From Enterococcus sp. 4G2_DIV0659 (GTDB lineage Bacteria; Bacillota; Bacilli; Lactobacillales; Enterococcaceae), in the NCBI RefSeq assembly GCF_002140715.2, contig NZ_NGLE02000001.1, positions 290,001 to 354,000 of the forward strand: DNA of 64,000 nt, given 5' to 3'. The translations under genes were made by a program, and so were the position numbers. Position 1 is the stretch's first letter. Each line of letters begins with the position of its first letter. The notes beneath the pieces are model-generated. The model saw only the letters and a list, made by a program, of their open reading frames with translations. It searched no databases and was not told the origin of the DNA. Shown here in pieces: positions 1-12,671 of the stretch.

Positions 1-182
1 TCTTACGATCGGTTTTGTTTGGCTCGTTTCTCTAGCGATAGAGGCGTGACCAATAAAATAAGCTTCGAACAATTTTAATTAAAAAACTCATTCAACGCGG
101 TGTTCTCGGTTTGTTTTGATTACTTTTTTACTTCAATATCCAGTTTTCAATGAACAATACTTAGTAATCCAAAGATTACTAA
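1..182 (-). other. 16S-23S spacer, part between tRNA-Ala and 23S
   Basis: This is the part of the rRNA internal transcribed spacer that follows tRNA-Ala in the leftward transcript. The 23S gene itself begins beyond the window edge. A stretch near 138-165 resembles the sequence flanking 16S (a CAGTTTTCAATGAAC-like string) and probably belongs to the 23S processing stem. No open reading frame of interest is present. Confidence 0.7.
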
Positions 183-255
183 TGGAGCCTAGCGGGATCG
201 AACCGCTGACCTCCTGCGTGCAAAGCAGGCGCTCTCCCAGCTGAGCTAAGGCCCC
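183..255 (-). tRNA. tRNA-Ala (anticodon UGC)
   Basis: The reverse complement gives a 73-nt cloverleaf beginning GGGGCCU and ending AGGCUCCA. The acceptor stem carries the G3:U70 pair that identifies alanine tRNA. The anticodon loop reads UUUGCAC (anticodon UGC) and the T-loop GGTTCGATCC. It lies in the spacer between 16S and 23S, a standard arrangement in enterococci, and is processed from the rRNA precursor. CCA is not encoded beyond the discriminator A. Confidence 0.97.
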
Positions 256-332
256 GTGGTACTTATTAATTTGAGAGTAAACCTCTCAAAACTGAACAAA
301 GTGTTAACGAATGTGTAAGTTTCCGTAATATT

Positions 333-1898
<1,566 letters not shown>

Positions 1899-2002
1899 AA
1901 AAGTTGAACACGATCTTGCGATCGTTAAGCTCATTTGTTTGCTAGCATATTGCTTCGCTTGTTAAAAATTGTTGTTTGTTTTTACCGTTGTAAAAACAAC
2001 CT

Positions 2003-2037
2003 ACACATTTGGTTCGTCTTACTTTGTTCAGTTTTCA
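2003..2037 (-). other. 16S rRNA processing stem, 5' arm
   Basis: The string ACTTTGTTCAGTTTT at 2021-2035 is the exact reverse complement of AAAACTGAACAAAGT at 288-302, on the other side of 16S. The pairing continues with ACACAT (2003-2008) against ATGTGT (311-316). In the precursor these flanks form the long stalk bracketing 16S that RNase III cleaves in Firmicutes. The pairing is seen directly; the processing role is family knowledge. Confidence 0.8.
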
Positions 2038-2071
2038 AAGGTCTACTGTGTTACCTCGCAGCAACTTTTAC

Positions 2072-2100
2072 ATCATATCAAATCTGAAATTCGATGTCAA
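2072..2100 (-). promoter_or_regulatory. rRNA operon promoter P2
   Basis: On the minus strand TTGACA (2095-2100), a 17-bp spacer and TATGAT (2072-2077) lie about 175 bp upstream of mature 16S. This is the proximal of two tandem promoters, as is usual for rrn operons. Confidence 0.75.
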
Positions 2101-2254
2101 CACTTTTTTAAAAAAGTGTCAAAGTTTTTCTGCTTGCGGTTATCGTTTGTTTCAGCGACAACTTCATTAGTTTATCAGGTTGTTTGTTATTTGTCAACAA
2201 CTTTCTTCCTGATTTTTCAAGTTATTTCAGTTACTTTTCTTTAGCAACTTTGTT

Positions 2255-2284
2255 ATTCTAACATGACTGTATTTTGTTCGTCAA
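2255..2284 (-). promoter_or_regulatory. rRNA operon promoter P1
   Basis: On the minus strand TTGACG (2279-2284), an 18-bp spacer and TAGAAT (2255-2260) preceded by an extended TGT form the distal rrn promoter. The stretch 1899-2528 otherwise holds only the rRNA leader and AT-rich DNA; I see no gene in it. Confidence 0.65.
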
Positions 2285-2489
2285 GAGAAATTTGATCTTT
2301 TTTTCTTAATGAATTTAACCAGTTATGTTTATCAGAACATTTATAAATATAACAAGACTTATCATAAAAAGCAACTAGAAAATGCCTATTTTTCTTTCTT
2401 TTTTTTCTTAGCGAACAAATCGATCTGTCTCTAGTTTAGCATTCGCTTTTTCTGTAGCATTTCAACTTTTTCTTTCTTTATTATTCGTT

Positions 2490-2530
2490 AAAAAACAAAA
2501 AAGAGCAAAGCTGATTTTGCTTTTGCTCTT
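2490..2530 (-). terminator. Rho-independent terminator after etaS
   Basis: On the minus strand a hairpin with AAGAGCAAAA...TTTGCTCTT arms is followed by TTTTTTGTTTTTT. The etaS stop codon lies inside the first arm of the stem. Confidence 0.85.
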
Positions 2531-4040
2531 ATACTTCGCTGTTAGTAACAATAGGAATGTAAATTCTAAAAATAGTTCCCTGGTGAACAACACTTTCCGC
2601 ATCTATTCTTCCCTTATAATTTTCAACTAACTGTTTTGCGATAGATAATCCTAAACCATTACCGCCTTTATTGCGGGCACGAGCTTTATCCACTCGATAG
2701 AAACGATTAAATATCTTATCTAAGTCTTCTTCTGGAATCCCTTCTCCAAAATCTTGGATAGCAATTTCAAATTCACTTAAGGTTTTAGAGATGGAAACAT
2801 GAACTTCTTTGCGACTCGTGGAATATTTCACTGCATTATCCAAAATAATAATCAAAAGTTGCTCAAAATGATTACGGTAAATCCCCAATGTTATTTCATG
2901 AGGTAAGTCATCATCTAACGTCATTACAAAATCCGGATATAATATTTTAAAGTTATTAAATACTTGATACACCACTTGCTTTGCATTAGAGGTTCTATTT
3001 GAATATTGTATGTCTACTTGTTCTGCACGGGATAAATCAAGCATCTCTTGAACGAGACTTTTCATTCTGACAATTTCTTGCAGACTAGCTTCTAGTGATT
3101 CATCTAATACTTCTGGATCTTCTTTCCCCCAGCGATTTAATAAGTTTAAATGTCCTTCAATAATTGCCACAGGGGTTCGCAATTCATGGGAAACATCTTC
3201 AACAAACTGTTCTTGTTGTTCAATATAACGTCGCATCCGATCAAGCATTTCATTAAATATCTCAGCCAAATCTGCCAATTCATCATTAGAGTTGATGTTC
3301 GGCATATGAATATCAGATTGAGGATCTTTTCTAATCGTATCCATTGTATCTCTCAATACTTTTAATGGTTTTAAGAAGTAAGACGACAAAATAAATCCTA
3401 GTATGCTGCTTAAAATCAAAGAAACAACCTCTAAAATAATTAGAGTTAATAATAACCTATTTCTAATATCATAGAAGGAAGACAACTCATAAAATGCTTG
3501 TATATACCCTACTGGTTCTCGATTGCTTTTTGAACGGACTGGTTGGATAATCAAAAAACCAGTTTTGTCGTTTAATGTTTTTATTTCAGCATGTCGCTGT
3601 TCTTTTTCGATTAATTTACTTTGTCCTTTTTGTGTTTCAAAGACCAAGGTCCCTTTAGTATCATATATAGATAAGAAAAGTGGGGGTTGTCCTAGTTCAG
3701 ACAACATAGTATCCATTTCCATCAATGAGCCTTCTACAGAAAGTTTTTTACTATCTAAATCATTTTCACCTAAACTTGGCGCTTTTAGTTTTTCATAAAC
3801 TTCTGACACAGTCAAATTATCATCAACATTTGCTAAACGATTACCAACTTCTGCAACTGTCCGCTCAACATTTTCACGTTCTTTTTCAACAATAAGGTTA
3901 ACCGATGATTTATACGTAATCACGGCAAAAATTGTAAATACTACAAATATGAAGAAAGAACTTGCAGAAGCCCACTTAATTGTTAAAGAAGGCCCCTTCA
4001 GTTCTTTTTTTACAGCTTTTTTCATTTTAATCGTTCTCAC
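2529..4040 (-). CDS. etaS: Sensor histidine kinase EtaS (LisK family)
   Basis: Membrane sensor kinase of 503 aa that should phosphorylate the adjacent EtaR. Transmembrane segments lie near residues 25-43 and 196-220 and bracket an extracellular sensing region. A HAMP linker follows, then the HisKA box SHELRTP with the phospho-acceptor His near 285, and a C-terminal HATPase with N box (DNAVKYS) and G boxes ([17 protein letters not shown]). The start is GTG at 4038-4040, overlapping the etaR stop by 4 nt (GTGA), so translation is coupled; an in-frame ATG at 4023-4025 is the alternative. In E. faecalis EtaRS (LisRK-like) affects stress response and virulence; the name here rests on synteny downstream of gnd and on family resemblance. 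Confidence 0.88.
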   Translation of the reverse strand: MRTIKMKKAVKKELKGPSLTIKWASASSFFIFVVFTIFAVITYKSSVNLIVEKERENVERTVAEVGNRLANVDDNLTVSEVYEKLKAPSLGENDLDSKKLSVEGSLMEMDTMLSELGQPPLFLSIYDTKGTLVFETQKGQSKLIEKEQRHAEIKTLNDKTGFLIIQPVRSKSNREPVGYIQAFYELSSFYDIRNRLLLTLIILEVVSLILSSILGFILSSYFLKPLKVLRDTMDTIRKDPQSDIHMPNINSNDELADLAEIFNEMLDRMRRYIEQQEQFVEDVSHELRTPVAIIEGHLNLLNRWGKEDPEVLDESLEASLQEIVRMKSLVQEMLDLSRAEQVDIQYSNRTSNAKQVVYQVFNNFKILYPDFVMTLDDDLPHEITLGIYRNHFEQLLIIILDNAVKYSTSRKEVHVSISKTLSEFEIAIQDFGEGIPEEDLDKIFNRFYRVDKARARNKGGNGLGLSIAKQLVENYKGRIDAESVVHQGTIFRIYIPIVTNSEV

Positions 4041-4723
4041 GAGCGCATCACATAGCCTGTTCCACGAACTGTTTGGATGTAACTTTCCTCACCCGGAACA
4101 TCAATTTTGTTACGTAGGTACCGAATATAAACATCAACGACATTCGTTTCAACTTCTGTCTCATATCCCCATACTTTATTTAAGAGTACATCACGGGCTA
4201 AAACAACATTAACATTTTCCATCAATGTTAATAACAATTCATACTCACGTTTCGTTAATTCGATCATCTCAGAATTGCGACGCACGACACGATTTTCTTT
4301 TTCAATCGTTAAATCACGATACGTAATTGTTGTTTGCTTTGCTACATTTTTATCACCTTCGATATCAATTCGGCGAAGTAACGCACGCAAACGCGCAAGT
4401 AGCTCTTCAATGGCAAATGGTTTTACAATATAATCGTCTGCTCCGTGATCTAAACCAGATACTCGATCGATCACTGAATCTCTTGCAGTCATCATGATAA
4501 TTGGTGTGTTTTTCACTTGACGCACACGGCGACAAACCTCAAGCCCGTTTAATTCTGGCAACATCAAATCTAAAAGGATAGCATCCCAATCATTATTTAA
4601 AGCCGCTTCTAAACCAGTACGTCCATTGTAGTGAACTTCCGTTGTATAGCCCTCATGCTTCAGTTCCAGTTCTACAAAACGCGCTAAGTTTTTTTCATCT
4701 TCAATAATTAGAATATTACTCAT
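4037..4723 (-). CDS. etaR: Response regulator EtaR (LisR, OmpR family)
   Basis: Two-domain response regulator of 228 aa. The receiver domain has acidic pocket residues near 8-10, phospho-acceptor D52 in LLDLMLPE and K101 in VKPF. A C-terminal OmpR/PhoB winged helix follows ([32 protein letters not shown]). It is the DNA-binding partner of EtaS, first in the two-gene unit. gnd lies upstream in the same direction but is separated by a terminator, so etaRS should have its own promoter. Confidence 0.92.
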   Translation of the reverse strand: MSNILIIEDEKNLARFVELELKHEGYTTEVHYNGRTGLEAALNNDWDAILLDLMLPELNGLEVCRRVRQVKNTPIIMMTARDSVIDRVSGLDHGADDYIVKPFAIEELLARLRALLRRIDIEGDKNVAKQTTITYRDLTIEKENRVVRRNSEMIELTKREYELLLTLMENVNVVLARDVLLNKVWGYETEVETNVVDVYIRYLRNKIDVPGEESYIQTVRGTGYVMRS

Positions 4724-4768
4724 TGGTTATTTGTCCTTTCTCTTTAAAAGCTATCTTAAAGCCTACCC

Positions 4769-4797
4769 ATTATACCTACTTTTAACTCAAAAAGCTA
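4769..4797 (-). promoter_or_regulatory. Possible etaRS promoter
   Basis: A perfect TATAAT on the minus strand (4769-4774) lies about 45 bp upstream of etaR. The -35 hexamer at 17 bp (TAGCTT) is poor, so the site is tentative and may need an activator. Confidence 0.35.
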
Positions 4798-4829
4798 GTA
4801 ACAACCCATTTATTTCTCACAGTCTCTTC

Positions 4830-4873
4830 AAAAATAAGAGAGAAAACCATGAGAAATCTATAACTCCCATGGT
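4830..4873 (-). terminator. Terminator after gnd
   Basis: On the minus strand ACCATGGGAG and CTCATGGT arms (plus 4846-4873) are followed by TTTTCTCTCTTATTTTT, immediately past the gnd stop. Confidence 0.75.
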
Positions 4874-4883
4874 CTCCAACATA

Positions 4884-6305
4884 TTATTCTTCGTGATACC
4901 AACTGTAATGATACGTACCTTCTTTATCTACACGCTGATACGTATGAGCGCCAAAGTAATCTCTTTGCGCTTGGATAATATTTGCTGGCAAACGTTCTGA
5001 ACGATAAGAATCATAATAAGCAATAGCTGAAGCAAATGTTGGAACCGGAACACCTGCTTGAACAGCGATTGATACAACATCGCGAACAGATTGTTGATAT
5101 TTTTTTGTAATATCAATAAAATAGTCGTCCAATAACAGATTCTCAATTGTTGGGTTTTTATCGTATGCATCGGTGATTTTTTGTAAGAATTGCGCGCGAA
5201 TAATACAGCCTGCACGCCATATTTTAGCAATTTGACCAAATGGCAAATCCCACTCATAATCTTCTGAAGCGACACGTAATTGAGCGAATCCTTGTGCATA
5301 GCTCATGATTTTACTAAAGTAAAGAGCTTCACGGATTTTTTCGATCAATTCTTTTTTATCCCCTTGATATTCGATGGTAGCTGGTTTGGCTAACACTTTA
5401 CTTGCTTTGACACGCTCATCCTTGTAAGCAGAAATAAAACGAGCGAAAACAGACTCTGTAATCAATGGAAGTGGTACACCTAAGTCTAACGCACTTTGGC
5501 TAGTCCATTTCCCTGTTCCTTTATTTCCGGCAGCATCCATAATCACATCAACGATTGGTTTACCTGTTCCTTCGTCATCTTTGCGCGTTAAGATATCCGC
5601 TGTGATTTCTACAAGGTAACTGTCTAACTCACCTTGATTCCATTCTTTGAAAATCTCTGCCATTTCATCAACAGAAATACCTAGAATGTTTTTCATTAAA
5701 TCATAAGACTCTGCAATTAACTGCATATCACCGTACTCTATTCCATTATGAACCATCTTAACGTAATGACCCGCACCATTGGGACCGATGTAAGTAACAC
5801 ATGGTTCACCATCTTCAGCTTTAGCTGAGATTTTTTCTAATATCGGTGCAACTAATTCGTAGGCTTCTTTTTGTCCTCCTGGCATAATAGAAGGCCCTTT
5901 CAAAGCTCCTTCTTCACCGCCTGAAACACCAGTCCCGATAAAGTTGATTCCTGAATTAGCCAATTCTTCATTTCGGCGGATTGTATCTTTGAAGAACGTA
6001 TTTCCTCCGTCAATCAAAATATCCCCTTTGTCCAAATGAGGCAATAATTCTTGTATTGTCGCATCTGTCGCAAAACCCGCTTGAACCATCAGCATGATAC
6101 GACGTGGTTTTTCAATAGAGTCTACAAACTCTTCAATTGTGTAAGTCGCTTTAAAATTTTTATCTGGATGCTCTTCAACCACATCCGTTGTTTTTGAACC
6201 TGTACGATTGAATAAAGCAACTGAGTATCCTCTGCTTTCAATATTCAATGCTAAATTTTTTCCCATTACGGCCATTCCGACTACGCCAAATTGCTGTTTT
6301 GTCAT
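4884..6305 (-). CDS. gnd: 6-phosphogluconate dehydrogenase, decarboxylating
   Basis: Oxidises 6-phosphogluconate to ribulose 5-phosphate with CO2 release and NADPH formation in the oxidative pentose phosphate pathway; cytosolic homodimer. The 473-aa product starts [15 protein letters not shown], with the NADP-binding GxxGxxxxG turn, then the substrate signature [19 protein letters not shown] and [14 protein letters not shown] chose ATG at 6303-6305 because GGGAGGA lies 7 nt upstream; the in-frame extension to 6341 has no ribosome site and adds 12 non-conserved residues. Length matches the family. The enzyme supplies ribulose 5-phosphate and so PRPP for the purine genes in this window. Confidence 0.96.
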   Translation of the reverse strand: MTKQQFGVVGMAVMGKNLALNIESRGYSVALFNRTGSKTTDVVEEHPDKNFKATYTIEEFVDSIEKPRRIMLMVQAGFATDATIQELLPHLDKGDILIDGGNTFFKDTIRRNEELANSGINFIGTGVSGGEEGALKGPSIMPGGQKEAYELVAPILEKISAKAEDGEPCVTYIGPNGAGHYVKMVHNGIEYGDMQLIAESYDLMKNILGISVDEMAEIFKEWNQGELDSYLVEITADILTRKDDEGTGKPIVDVIMDAAGNKGTGKWTSQSALDLGVPLPLITESVFARFISAYKDERVKASKVLAKPATIEYQGDKKELIEKIREALYFSKIMSYAQGFAQLRVASEDYEWDLPFGQIAKIWRAGCIIRAQFLQKITDAYDKNPTIENLLLDDYFIDITKKYQQSVRDVVSIAVQAGVPVPTFASAIAYYDSYRSERLPANIIQAQRDYFGAHTYQRVDKEGTYHYSWYHEE

Positions 6306-6365
6306 TTGGTATCCTCCCACTATCTTTGAAAAGAATTTCATTAGAATCTTATAATAATCTACATT

Positions 6366-6394
6366 ATTATAACGTACAATGCTTGATATGAAAA
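6366..6394 (-). promoter_or_regulatory. gnd promoter
   Basis: Minus-strand TTTTCA (6389-6394), 17-bp spacer, TATAAT (6366-6371), about 60 bp before the chosen gnd start. Confidence 0.6.
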
Positions 6395-6494
6395 CAAAAT
6401 AGTTTGAATAAATTGATTTATTCTGCTTTATTTTATAAAATTTAGACGTTTTTTGGCAACTGTCAATTCATCTCGTTTTATAGTTATTTAAAAC

Positions 6495-6551
6495 AAATCC
6501 CCTAGGCTCCATGGTTAGCCTAGGGGATTTTAACATTTTCAAGAAAATGTT
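6495..6551. terminator. Terminator(s) after rpmF
   Basis: A strong inverted repeat with arms AAATCCCCTAGGCT / AGCCTAGGGGATTT (6495-6530) has T-rich flanks on both strands. Between it and the rpmF stop is a second small perfect hairpin, AACATTTTC / GAAAATGTT (6532-6551). Confidence 0.85.
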
Positions 6552-6731
6552 TTATGCTTCTTTAGAGACTACGTCTTTTCCATCATAATGACCACATGCT
6601 GGACATACGTGATGGCTTTTTCTCATTTCACCACAGTTTGAACATGCATTCAAACCTTTGATTGTTAATTTGTAGTGAGTACGACGTTTGCCTTTTTTAG
6701 CTTTAGAAGTTCTTCTAGCTGGTACTGCCAT
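6552..6731 (-). CDS. rpmF: 50S ribosomal protein L32, zinc form
   Basis: Small basic protein of the large ribosomal subunit, 59 aa. It starts [17 protein letters not shown] and carries a four-cysteine zinc ribbon (C30, C33, C43, C46; CSNC...CPAC), so it is the zinc-binding form and not the cysteine-free paralog some Firmicutes use under zinc limitation. ATG at 6729-6731 is preceded by AAGGAGG; the longer frame to 6785 is upstream noise. It follows yceD by 56 bp, the widely conserved yceD-rpmF pair. Confidence 0.96.
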   Translation of the reverse strand: MAVPARRTSKAKKGKRRTHYKLTIKGLNACSNCGEMRKSHHVCPACGHYDGKDVVSKEA

Positions 6732-6787
6732 TGGTGTTCCACCTCCTTGTAAAGATGTGTGCATAAAATGCACGATATATTCCAATC

Positions 6788-7357
6788 CTACTGCTTATCG
6801 TCTTCATCAGTAGATTCACTGAATAACTCGGATAATTTAGCAAGACGAGGATCCATAGTTTGTTGTGCTTCTTCTTGTCTTTTCTCTAAGTAATCATCTT
6901 CTGATAGAACTTCCCAGTCATTACCCTTAGGCATCTCATGACTTGTTTGTTCTTCTTCTGATAATACTTGTATCGGAATTGCTAAAAGAATGTTATCTTC
7001 GACTGACTCATCTAAATCAATTGTTGGTTTTTCCAATAAAATGATTTCTTCATCAGCCAAGCGTTCATCTTTGTTTTGATATTGTTCAGCAGTCATAAAA
7101 ACTTCATCAACATCGATTGTCATCGTAAGTGCAACAGGTGTTAAAGAACGTGAAGATGGAACTGTTAGAATAACATCAATTCTATAATGAAGCAAATACT
7201 CATCATTTCCTAGTGTTAACATCCCGACAGTTTTAACAGGACTAACATCCAGAATCTGATCATCTCTTTTCATCAAGGACGCCTTTAAATCAAGTGTCTC
7301 TGAAAATTCACATGGTTTGTCTTTGTATTTGTTTAGTTCTAGTAAAGACCATTTCAT
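6788..7357 (-). CDS. yceD: YceD family protein (DUF177)
   Basis: Acidic 189-aa protein of the DUF177/YceD family, co-transcribed with rpmF in most bacteria. YceD proteins are linked to 23S rRNA maturation or stability; the exact role in Firmicutes is unsettled. The family motif region [31 protein letters not shown] is recognisable in part (residues ~36-66), and the C-terminus is very acidic and Gln/Glu-rich, but the usual cysteine pair is not seen. Start: ATG at 7355-7357 with GAGGTGAT 4-5 nt upstream; a TTG at 7387 would only extend into the ribosome-site region and the promoter. Confidence 0.88.
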   Translation of the reverse strand: MKWSLLELNKYKDKPCEFSETLDLKASLMKRDDQILDVSPVKTVGMLTLGNDEYLLHYRIDVILTVPSSRSLTPVALTMTIDVDEVFMTAEQYQNKDERLADEEIILLEKPTIDLDESVEDNILLAIPIQVLSEEEQTSHEMPKGNDWEVLSEDDYLEKRQEEAQQTMDPRLAKLSELFSESTDEDDKQ

Positions 7358-7386
7358 ATTCATCACCTCACAACGCAACAAAAGCA

Positions 7387-7415
7387 ATTATACAGGGGGA
7401 TGAAAGCTTTGTCAA
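7387..7415 (-). promoter_or_regulatory. yceD-rpmF promoter, perfect sigma-A consensus
   Basis: Minus-strand TTGACA (7410-7415), 17-bp spacer, TATAAT (7387-7392): both hexamers and the spacing are consensus, fitting strong growth-linked expression of a ribosomal protein. Confidence 0.85.
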
Positions 7416-7514
7416 TGAAATTTTCTTGACAGTGTTTTCTTCTTCCACTTTTTTTCAGTCTCATTGATTTTATTCTTGCTATTTAATGGTAAAATATAAA
7501 AAAGGAGGAATTGT

Positions 7515-8294
7515 ATGAATGCATTTGATTTTGAAAATGTCTCTTTTATTCGGGATAAAAAGACGTTGTTAAATAACGTAAATTGGCGCGTAAAGTCATC
7601 GGAAAATTGGGCGATACTTGGGCTAAATGGTGCAGGGAAAACATTACTTTTACAATTAATTTGTGGTTATTTGTGGCCTTCAAAAGGGCGTTTAGAGGTG
7701 TTGGATCAAGTATTTGGACAAGCCTCCATACCTGAATTACAGCGAAGAATCGGCTGGGTCAGCACCGCTTTACAGTATCGTATGAAAAATTGGGAAACAG
7801 CTGAAAAAATTGTTCTTTCTGGTAAATTTGCAAGCATTGGTCTTTATCAAGAGTATTCTAAAGAAGAACTAGAGCAAGCAAAAACTATTTTGAAAAATGC
7901 TGGCGGTGAATCATTAATCGGTAAAAAGTATGAGGTTTTGTCACAAGGAGAACGCCAGCTTGTTTTGATTTCCAGGGCTTTGATGGCGAACCCTGAATTA
8001 TTGATCTTAGATGAACCTTGTAACGGTTTGGATTTATTTGCTAGAGAAGAGTTATTGGCACAAATCCAACAAATCGCAATGCAAAAAAATCATCCAACCT
8101 TGCTTTATGTGACTCACCATACAGAAGAAATCCTTCCTTGTTTTGATCATTTGATGTTATTAAAAGATGGAGAAATTTTTGCCAAAGGTGGGCAAAAAGA
8201 GTTATTTACTGAAAAAAAATTAACTGATTTTTACGCTGAGTCAATTCAAATTATTCCTTTAAAAAATGAACGTTTTGCCGTATATCCTAGATAG
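7515..8294 (+). CDS. ABC transporter ATP-binding protein (YlmA-like)
   Basis: Stand-alone 259-aa ATPase. Walker A GLNGAGKT (residues 36-43), Q-loop region around WVSTALQYR, signature LSQGERQ, Walker B LLILDEP and switch histidine in YVTHHTEE. It resembles the YlmA/ModF-like group of single ATPases found without a membrane partner. No permease gene is adjacent: flanking genes lie on the opposite strand with terminators between, so the substrate is unknown. AAAGGAGG sits 6 nt before ATG. It is monocistronic and divergent from yceD. Confidence 0.85.
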   Translation: MNAFDFENVSFIRDKKTLLNNVNWRVKSSENWAILGLNGAGKTLLLQLICGYLWPSKGRLEVLDQVFGQASIPELQRRIGWVSTALQYRMKNWETAEKIVLSGKFASIGLYQEYSKEELEQAKTILKNAGGESLIGKKYEVLSQGERQLVLISRALMANPELLILDEPCNGLDLFAREELLAQIQQIAMQKNHPTLLYVTHHTEEILPCFDHLMLLKDGEIFAKGGQKELFTEKKLTDFYAESIQIIPLKNERFAVYPR

Positions 8295-8365
8295 GAATGT
8301 TAAGCTTATAAAAAATCTAGACTTAAGCAACTCGTTTCGTTGTTGCATTTTTTGACAGTTATACT

Positions 8366-8403
8366 AAAAAACGCACAATACATAAATGTATTGTGCGTTT
8401 TTT
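8366..8403. terminator. Terminator after the ABC ATPase gene
   Basis: Near-perfect hairpin with arms AAAAAACGCACAATACAT / ATGTATTGTGCGTTTTTT and a 2-nt loop. The T-tract occurs on both strands, so it may also serve adhP. Confidence 0.92.
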
Positions 8404-8493
8404 AGAAATTTATCGAAGAGTCCGACTTCTTCTATTTTTTTAGACTTTTAGTGATTCAGCTAAAACTTAAACAAGTTTATCTTTGTCACAGGT

Positions 8494-9513
8494 CTATTTC
8501 TTCATGTCAACGACCATTCTACCTTTGATTTTGCCTTGTTCCATTTCTTCAAATATGTCATTGACTTCATGTAGACAACGTGTTTCAACAACCGGAACTA
8601 CTTTGCCTTCTGCACCAAATTGGAATGCTTCTTCTAAATCTTTACGTGTACCAACTAGAGAACCAACAATCTGAATACCGTCAAGTACTGTTTTCACAAT
8701 TTCCAAGTCCATTGTTTCTGGCGGAAGTCCAACTGCTACCACTTTACCTGCCGCACGAACTGAATTAACCGCTTGATTGAAGGCAACTTTTGAAACGGCT
8801 GTAACAACAGCTGCATGTGCGCCTCCAACGTGTTTTTGAATCCATTCTCCTGCATCGCCATCTTTTAATGGGTTGCACACTAGGTCTGCACCAAGCTCTT
8901 TGGCAAATGTCAATTTATCATCATTTATATCAATTGCAATTACTTTCGCATTGAAAACATTTTTAGCGTATTGAATCGCTAGGTTTCCTAGTCCGCCAAT
9001 CCCGTAGATTGCTACCCATTGTCCAGGTTTTACATCAGAAACTTTGATTGCTTTATAACACGTCACCCCAGCACATGAAATACTACTTGCTTGGGCTGGA
9101 TCCAAACCTTCTGGTACTTTTACAGCGTAATCAGCTTTGACAATACATTGTTCTGCCATTGCACCATCTACAGAGAAACCAGCATTTTTTACTTGACGAC
9201 AGAATGTTTCACGTCCTGTGATACAATACTCACACGTTCCACACCCTTCAAAAAACCAAGCAATACTCACACGATCGCCAACTTTTAGACTTTCAACACC
9301 GGGAGCGATTTCTTTCACGATTCCGATCCCTTCATGTCCGATTACACGACCAGGCACTTCGCCAAAATCGCCATGAGCTACATGTAAATCTGTGTGACAA
9401 ACACCACAATATTCTACATCTACTAAAGCTTCGCCAGCTTCTAGTGGTCGAATCGCTACTTCTTTGATTTCTACTTTTCCATTATTTTCTTTACTTACAA
9501 CAGCTGCTTTCAT
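8494..9513 (-). CDS. adhP: Zinc-dependent alcohol dehydrogenase
   Basis: NAD-dependent medium-chain dehydrogenase of 339 aa interconverting primary alcohols (ethanol) and aldehydes. Catalytic zinc ligands: C36 in EYCGVCHTD and H60-E61 in VIGHEGIG. The structural zinc lobe has four cysteines (C91, C94, C97, C105). The Rossmann fold begins at [16 protein letters not shown] at 9511-9513 with AGGAGTG 6 nt upstream was chosen; the longer frame to 9549 lacks a ribosome site. Monocistronic. A cre-like site lies upstream, suggesting carbon catabolite control. Confidence 0.93.
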   Translation of the reverse strand: MKAAVVSKENNGKVEIKEVAIRPLEAGEALVDVEYCGVCHTDLHVAHGDFGEVPGRVIGHEGIGIVKEIAPGVESLKVGDRVSIAWFFEGCGTCEYCITGRETFCRQVKNAGFSVDGAMAEQCIVKADYAVKVPEGLDPAQASSISCAGVTCYKAIKVSDVKPGQWVAIYGIGGLGNLAIQYAKNVFNAKVIAIDINDDKLTFAKELGADLVCNPLKDGDAGEWIQKHVGGAHAAVVTAVSKVAFNQAVNSVRAAGKVVAVGLPPETMDLEIVKTVLDGIQIVGSLVGTRKDLEEAFQFGAEGKVVPVVETRCLHEVNDIFEEMEQGKIKGRMVVDMKK

Positions 9514-9566
9514 TGTATCACTCCTGTATTTATTATTATGTGGTAACAATTACATTTTACCATGTA

Positions 9567-9580
9567 TGAAATCGTTTTAA
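9567..9580 (-). promoter_or_regulatory. Possible cre (CcpA) site upstream of adhP
   Basis: The minus strand reads TTAAAACGATTTCA, one mismatch from the cre consensus TGNAARCGNWWWCA, about 55-65 bp upstream of the adhP start. This is a motif match by eye only. Confidence 0.35.
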
Positions 9581-9633
9581 CAGTCTTTTTGAGAAATTTT
9601 TCACAATATATGAAATTTTGTTCAACTTTCATA

Positions 9634-9680
9634 AAAAAGAGTGGAAATGAATCACTTTGCACGATTCATTTCCACTCTTT
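9634..9680 (-). terminator. Terminator of pfkA-pykA
   Basis: Long perfect stem AAAGAGTGGAAATGAAT / ATTCATTTCCACTCTTT (9636-9652 with 9664-9680), followed on the minus strand by a T-run, 20 bp after the pykA stop. Confidence 0.92.
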
Positions 9681-9699
9681 AAATTGTATGATTAATGGA

Positions 9700-11457
9700 T
9701 TAGATAGCTGTTGTAGCTCCGCGGTATACAATACCACGACGAGGATCAACAGTGATCAATTCATCATTAGCAATCAAGTTAGTTGCATCTGCCGCACCAA
9801 CGATTACTGGAATATCCTTCGCAATTGCAACAACTGCTGCATGTGAAGTCAATCCACCTTCTTCAACAACTAAAGCAATTGCTTTGTCGATTGCAGGCAT
9901 GTAATCTTTGTCTGTTGTCTTAACAACCAAGATAGATCCTTCTGTTGCATTTGCTACTGCTTCTTCAGCCGTATTTGCAACAACTGCCTTGGCAATCACT
10001 GAGGCTTCGCCAATTCCTTGACCTTGAACTAATTTTGATCCAATCATTTGGATCTTCATTAAGTTTGTTGTTCCTTTTTCACCAACTGGTACACCAGCAG
10101 TGATAATGATCAAATCGCCTTCGCTTGCGAAACCTTCTTCTTGAGCGGTATGAGTCGCTAAGTTGAACATTTCATCTGTACTTGCTGGTTTTTCAGCAAC
10201 AGTTGCATAAACACCCCAAGATAATGACAAGCTACGAGCTTTTTGTTCTGAGAATGTGATAGCCACAATGTGAGATTTTGGACGATATTTAGAAATCATA
10301 CGGGCAGTGTGACCTGATTCAGTCGCAGCAACGATTGTTTGGATTCCTAAATTACGCGCAGTATGACCAACAGATTGGCCAATTGCTTCTGTCATATCTG
10401 TTTTGCTGTAAAGTTTTAGTGCAAAAGAATCTTGATTGATCAACGCTTCTTCTGTACGAACTGCGATACGAGCCATTGTTTGAACCGCTTCTAATGGGTA
10501 ATCCCCAGCAGCTGTTTCACCAGAAAGCATAACTGCATCTGTTCCATCGTAGATTGCATTAGCAACGTCATTGGCTTCTGCACGTGTTGGACGTGGGTTA
10601 CGTTGCATAGAATCTAACATTTGAGTTGCAGTGATAACTGGTTTACCTAATGCATTACATTTTTTGATTAATTCTTTTTGAACAACAGGAACGTCTTCTG
10701 TTGGAATTTCAACACCCATATCACCACGGGCAACCATCAAACCGTCAGAAACTTTTAGGATTTCGTCAATATTGTCGATCCCTTCTTGGTTTTCGATTTT
10801 AGGAATGATTTGGATATGTGTCGCATCTTGTTCTTCCAAAATTTTAGTAATTTCTAAAACGTCAGTCGCACGACGAACGAAACTTGCTGCAATGAAGTCA
10901 ACACCTTGTTCAATACCAAAACGGATGTCAGCAGCATCTTTATCTGTGATTCCAGGAAGATTTACAGAAACACCTGGTACATTCACGCCTTTTTTATTTT
11001 TTAATACGCCTTCGTTTTTCACTTCTGTAACGATTTCGTTTGCATTGCGATCGATATCCGTTACTTCTAAGTCAATTAATCCATCATCTAAAAGAATATG
11101 AGAACCAACGTTTACATCGTTAATTAATTCTGGATAAGTAATTGAGAATTTTTCGTTTGTTCCTAAAACTTCCGTCATAGAAAGGCGTACTGAATCACCT
11201 GTTCTTAAAGTGATTGCACCATTTTCCATTTCGTTCGTACGGATTTCAGGCCCTTTTGTATCAAGTAAGATTGCCACACGTTTTCCTGTGATTTTTGCAG
11301 CCTCACGGATATTTTTGATGCGGTTTCCATGTTCTTCAAAGTCACCATGTGAGAAGTTCAAACGGCAAACATTCATCCCCGCATTCATTAAGTTTACTAG
11401 CATATCAATCGATTCACTAGCTGGTCCGATCGTACATACGATTTTCGTTTTTTTCAT
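9700..11457 (-). CDS. pykA: Pyruvate kinase with C-terminal PEP-utiliser domain
   Basis: Converts phosphoenolpyruvate and ADP to pyruvate and ATP, the last step of glycolysis. The 585-aa product has the N-terminal TIM barrel ([35 protein letters not shown]), the B domain and the allosteric C domain. It then has an extra ~100-aa domain ending in [18 protein letters not shown], the PEP-utilising phosphohistidine-like fold typical of Bacillus-type enzymes and absent from shorter E. coli-type ones. ATG at 11455-11457 with AGGAG upstream was preferred to TTG two codons earlier. Second gene of pfkA-pykA, 80 bp behind pfkA. Confidence 0.97.
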   Translation of the reverse strand: MKKTKIVCTIGPASESIDMLVNLMNAGMNVCRLNFSHGDFEEHGNRIKNIREAAKITGKRVAILLDTKGPEIRTNEMENGAITLRTGDSVRLSMTEVLGTNEKFSITYPELINDVNVGSHILLDDGLIDLEVTDIDRNANEIVTEVKNEGVLKNKKGVNVPGVSVNLPGITDKDAADIRFGIEQGVDFIAASFVRRATDVLEITKILEEQDATHIQIIPKIENQEGIDNIDEILKVSDGLMVARGDMGVEIPTEDVPVVQKELIKKCNALGKPVITATQMLDSMQRNPRPTRAEANDVANAIYDGTDAVMLSGETAAGDYPLEAVQTMARIAVRTEEALINQDSFALKLYSKTDMTEAIGQSVGHTARNLGIQTIVAATESGHTARMISKYRPKSHIVAITFSEQKARSLSLSWGVYATVAEKPASTDEMFNLATHTAQEEGFASEGDLIIITAGVPVGEKGTTNLMKIQMIGSKLVQGQGIGEASVIAKAVVANTAEEAVANATEGSILVVKTTDKDYMPAIDKAIALVVEEGGLTSHAAVVAIAKDIPVIVGAADATNLIANDELITVDPRRGIVYRGATTAI

Positions 11458-11537
11458 TACCAAACGCTCCTATTCCATTTTTGTTTATATGTTGTGAAGA
11501 GTATCTATTTTCCTCAAGGGATACTTTGTATCGTTTA

Positions 11538-12548
<1,011 letters not shown>

Positions 12549-12585
12549 TCACAGTTATTCATTACTCAAAAATATTACGTCACTC

Positions 12586-12614
12586 ATTTTACCATTAATA
12601 GTGCAAAATGTCTT
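12586..12614 (-). promoter_or_regulatory. Possible pfkA-pykA promoter
   Basis: Minus-strand AAGACA (12609-12614), 17-bp spacer, TAAAAT (12586-12591), about 85 bp upstream of pfkA. The -35 box is only a partial match. Confidence 0.4.
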
Positions 12615-12671
12615 GATTTAAGAAGAAATAATTGAAAAAAGATGAAAACAATTAGTATTATTTACCGTAAA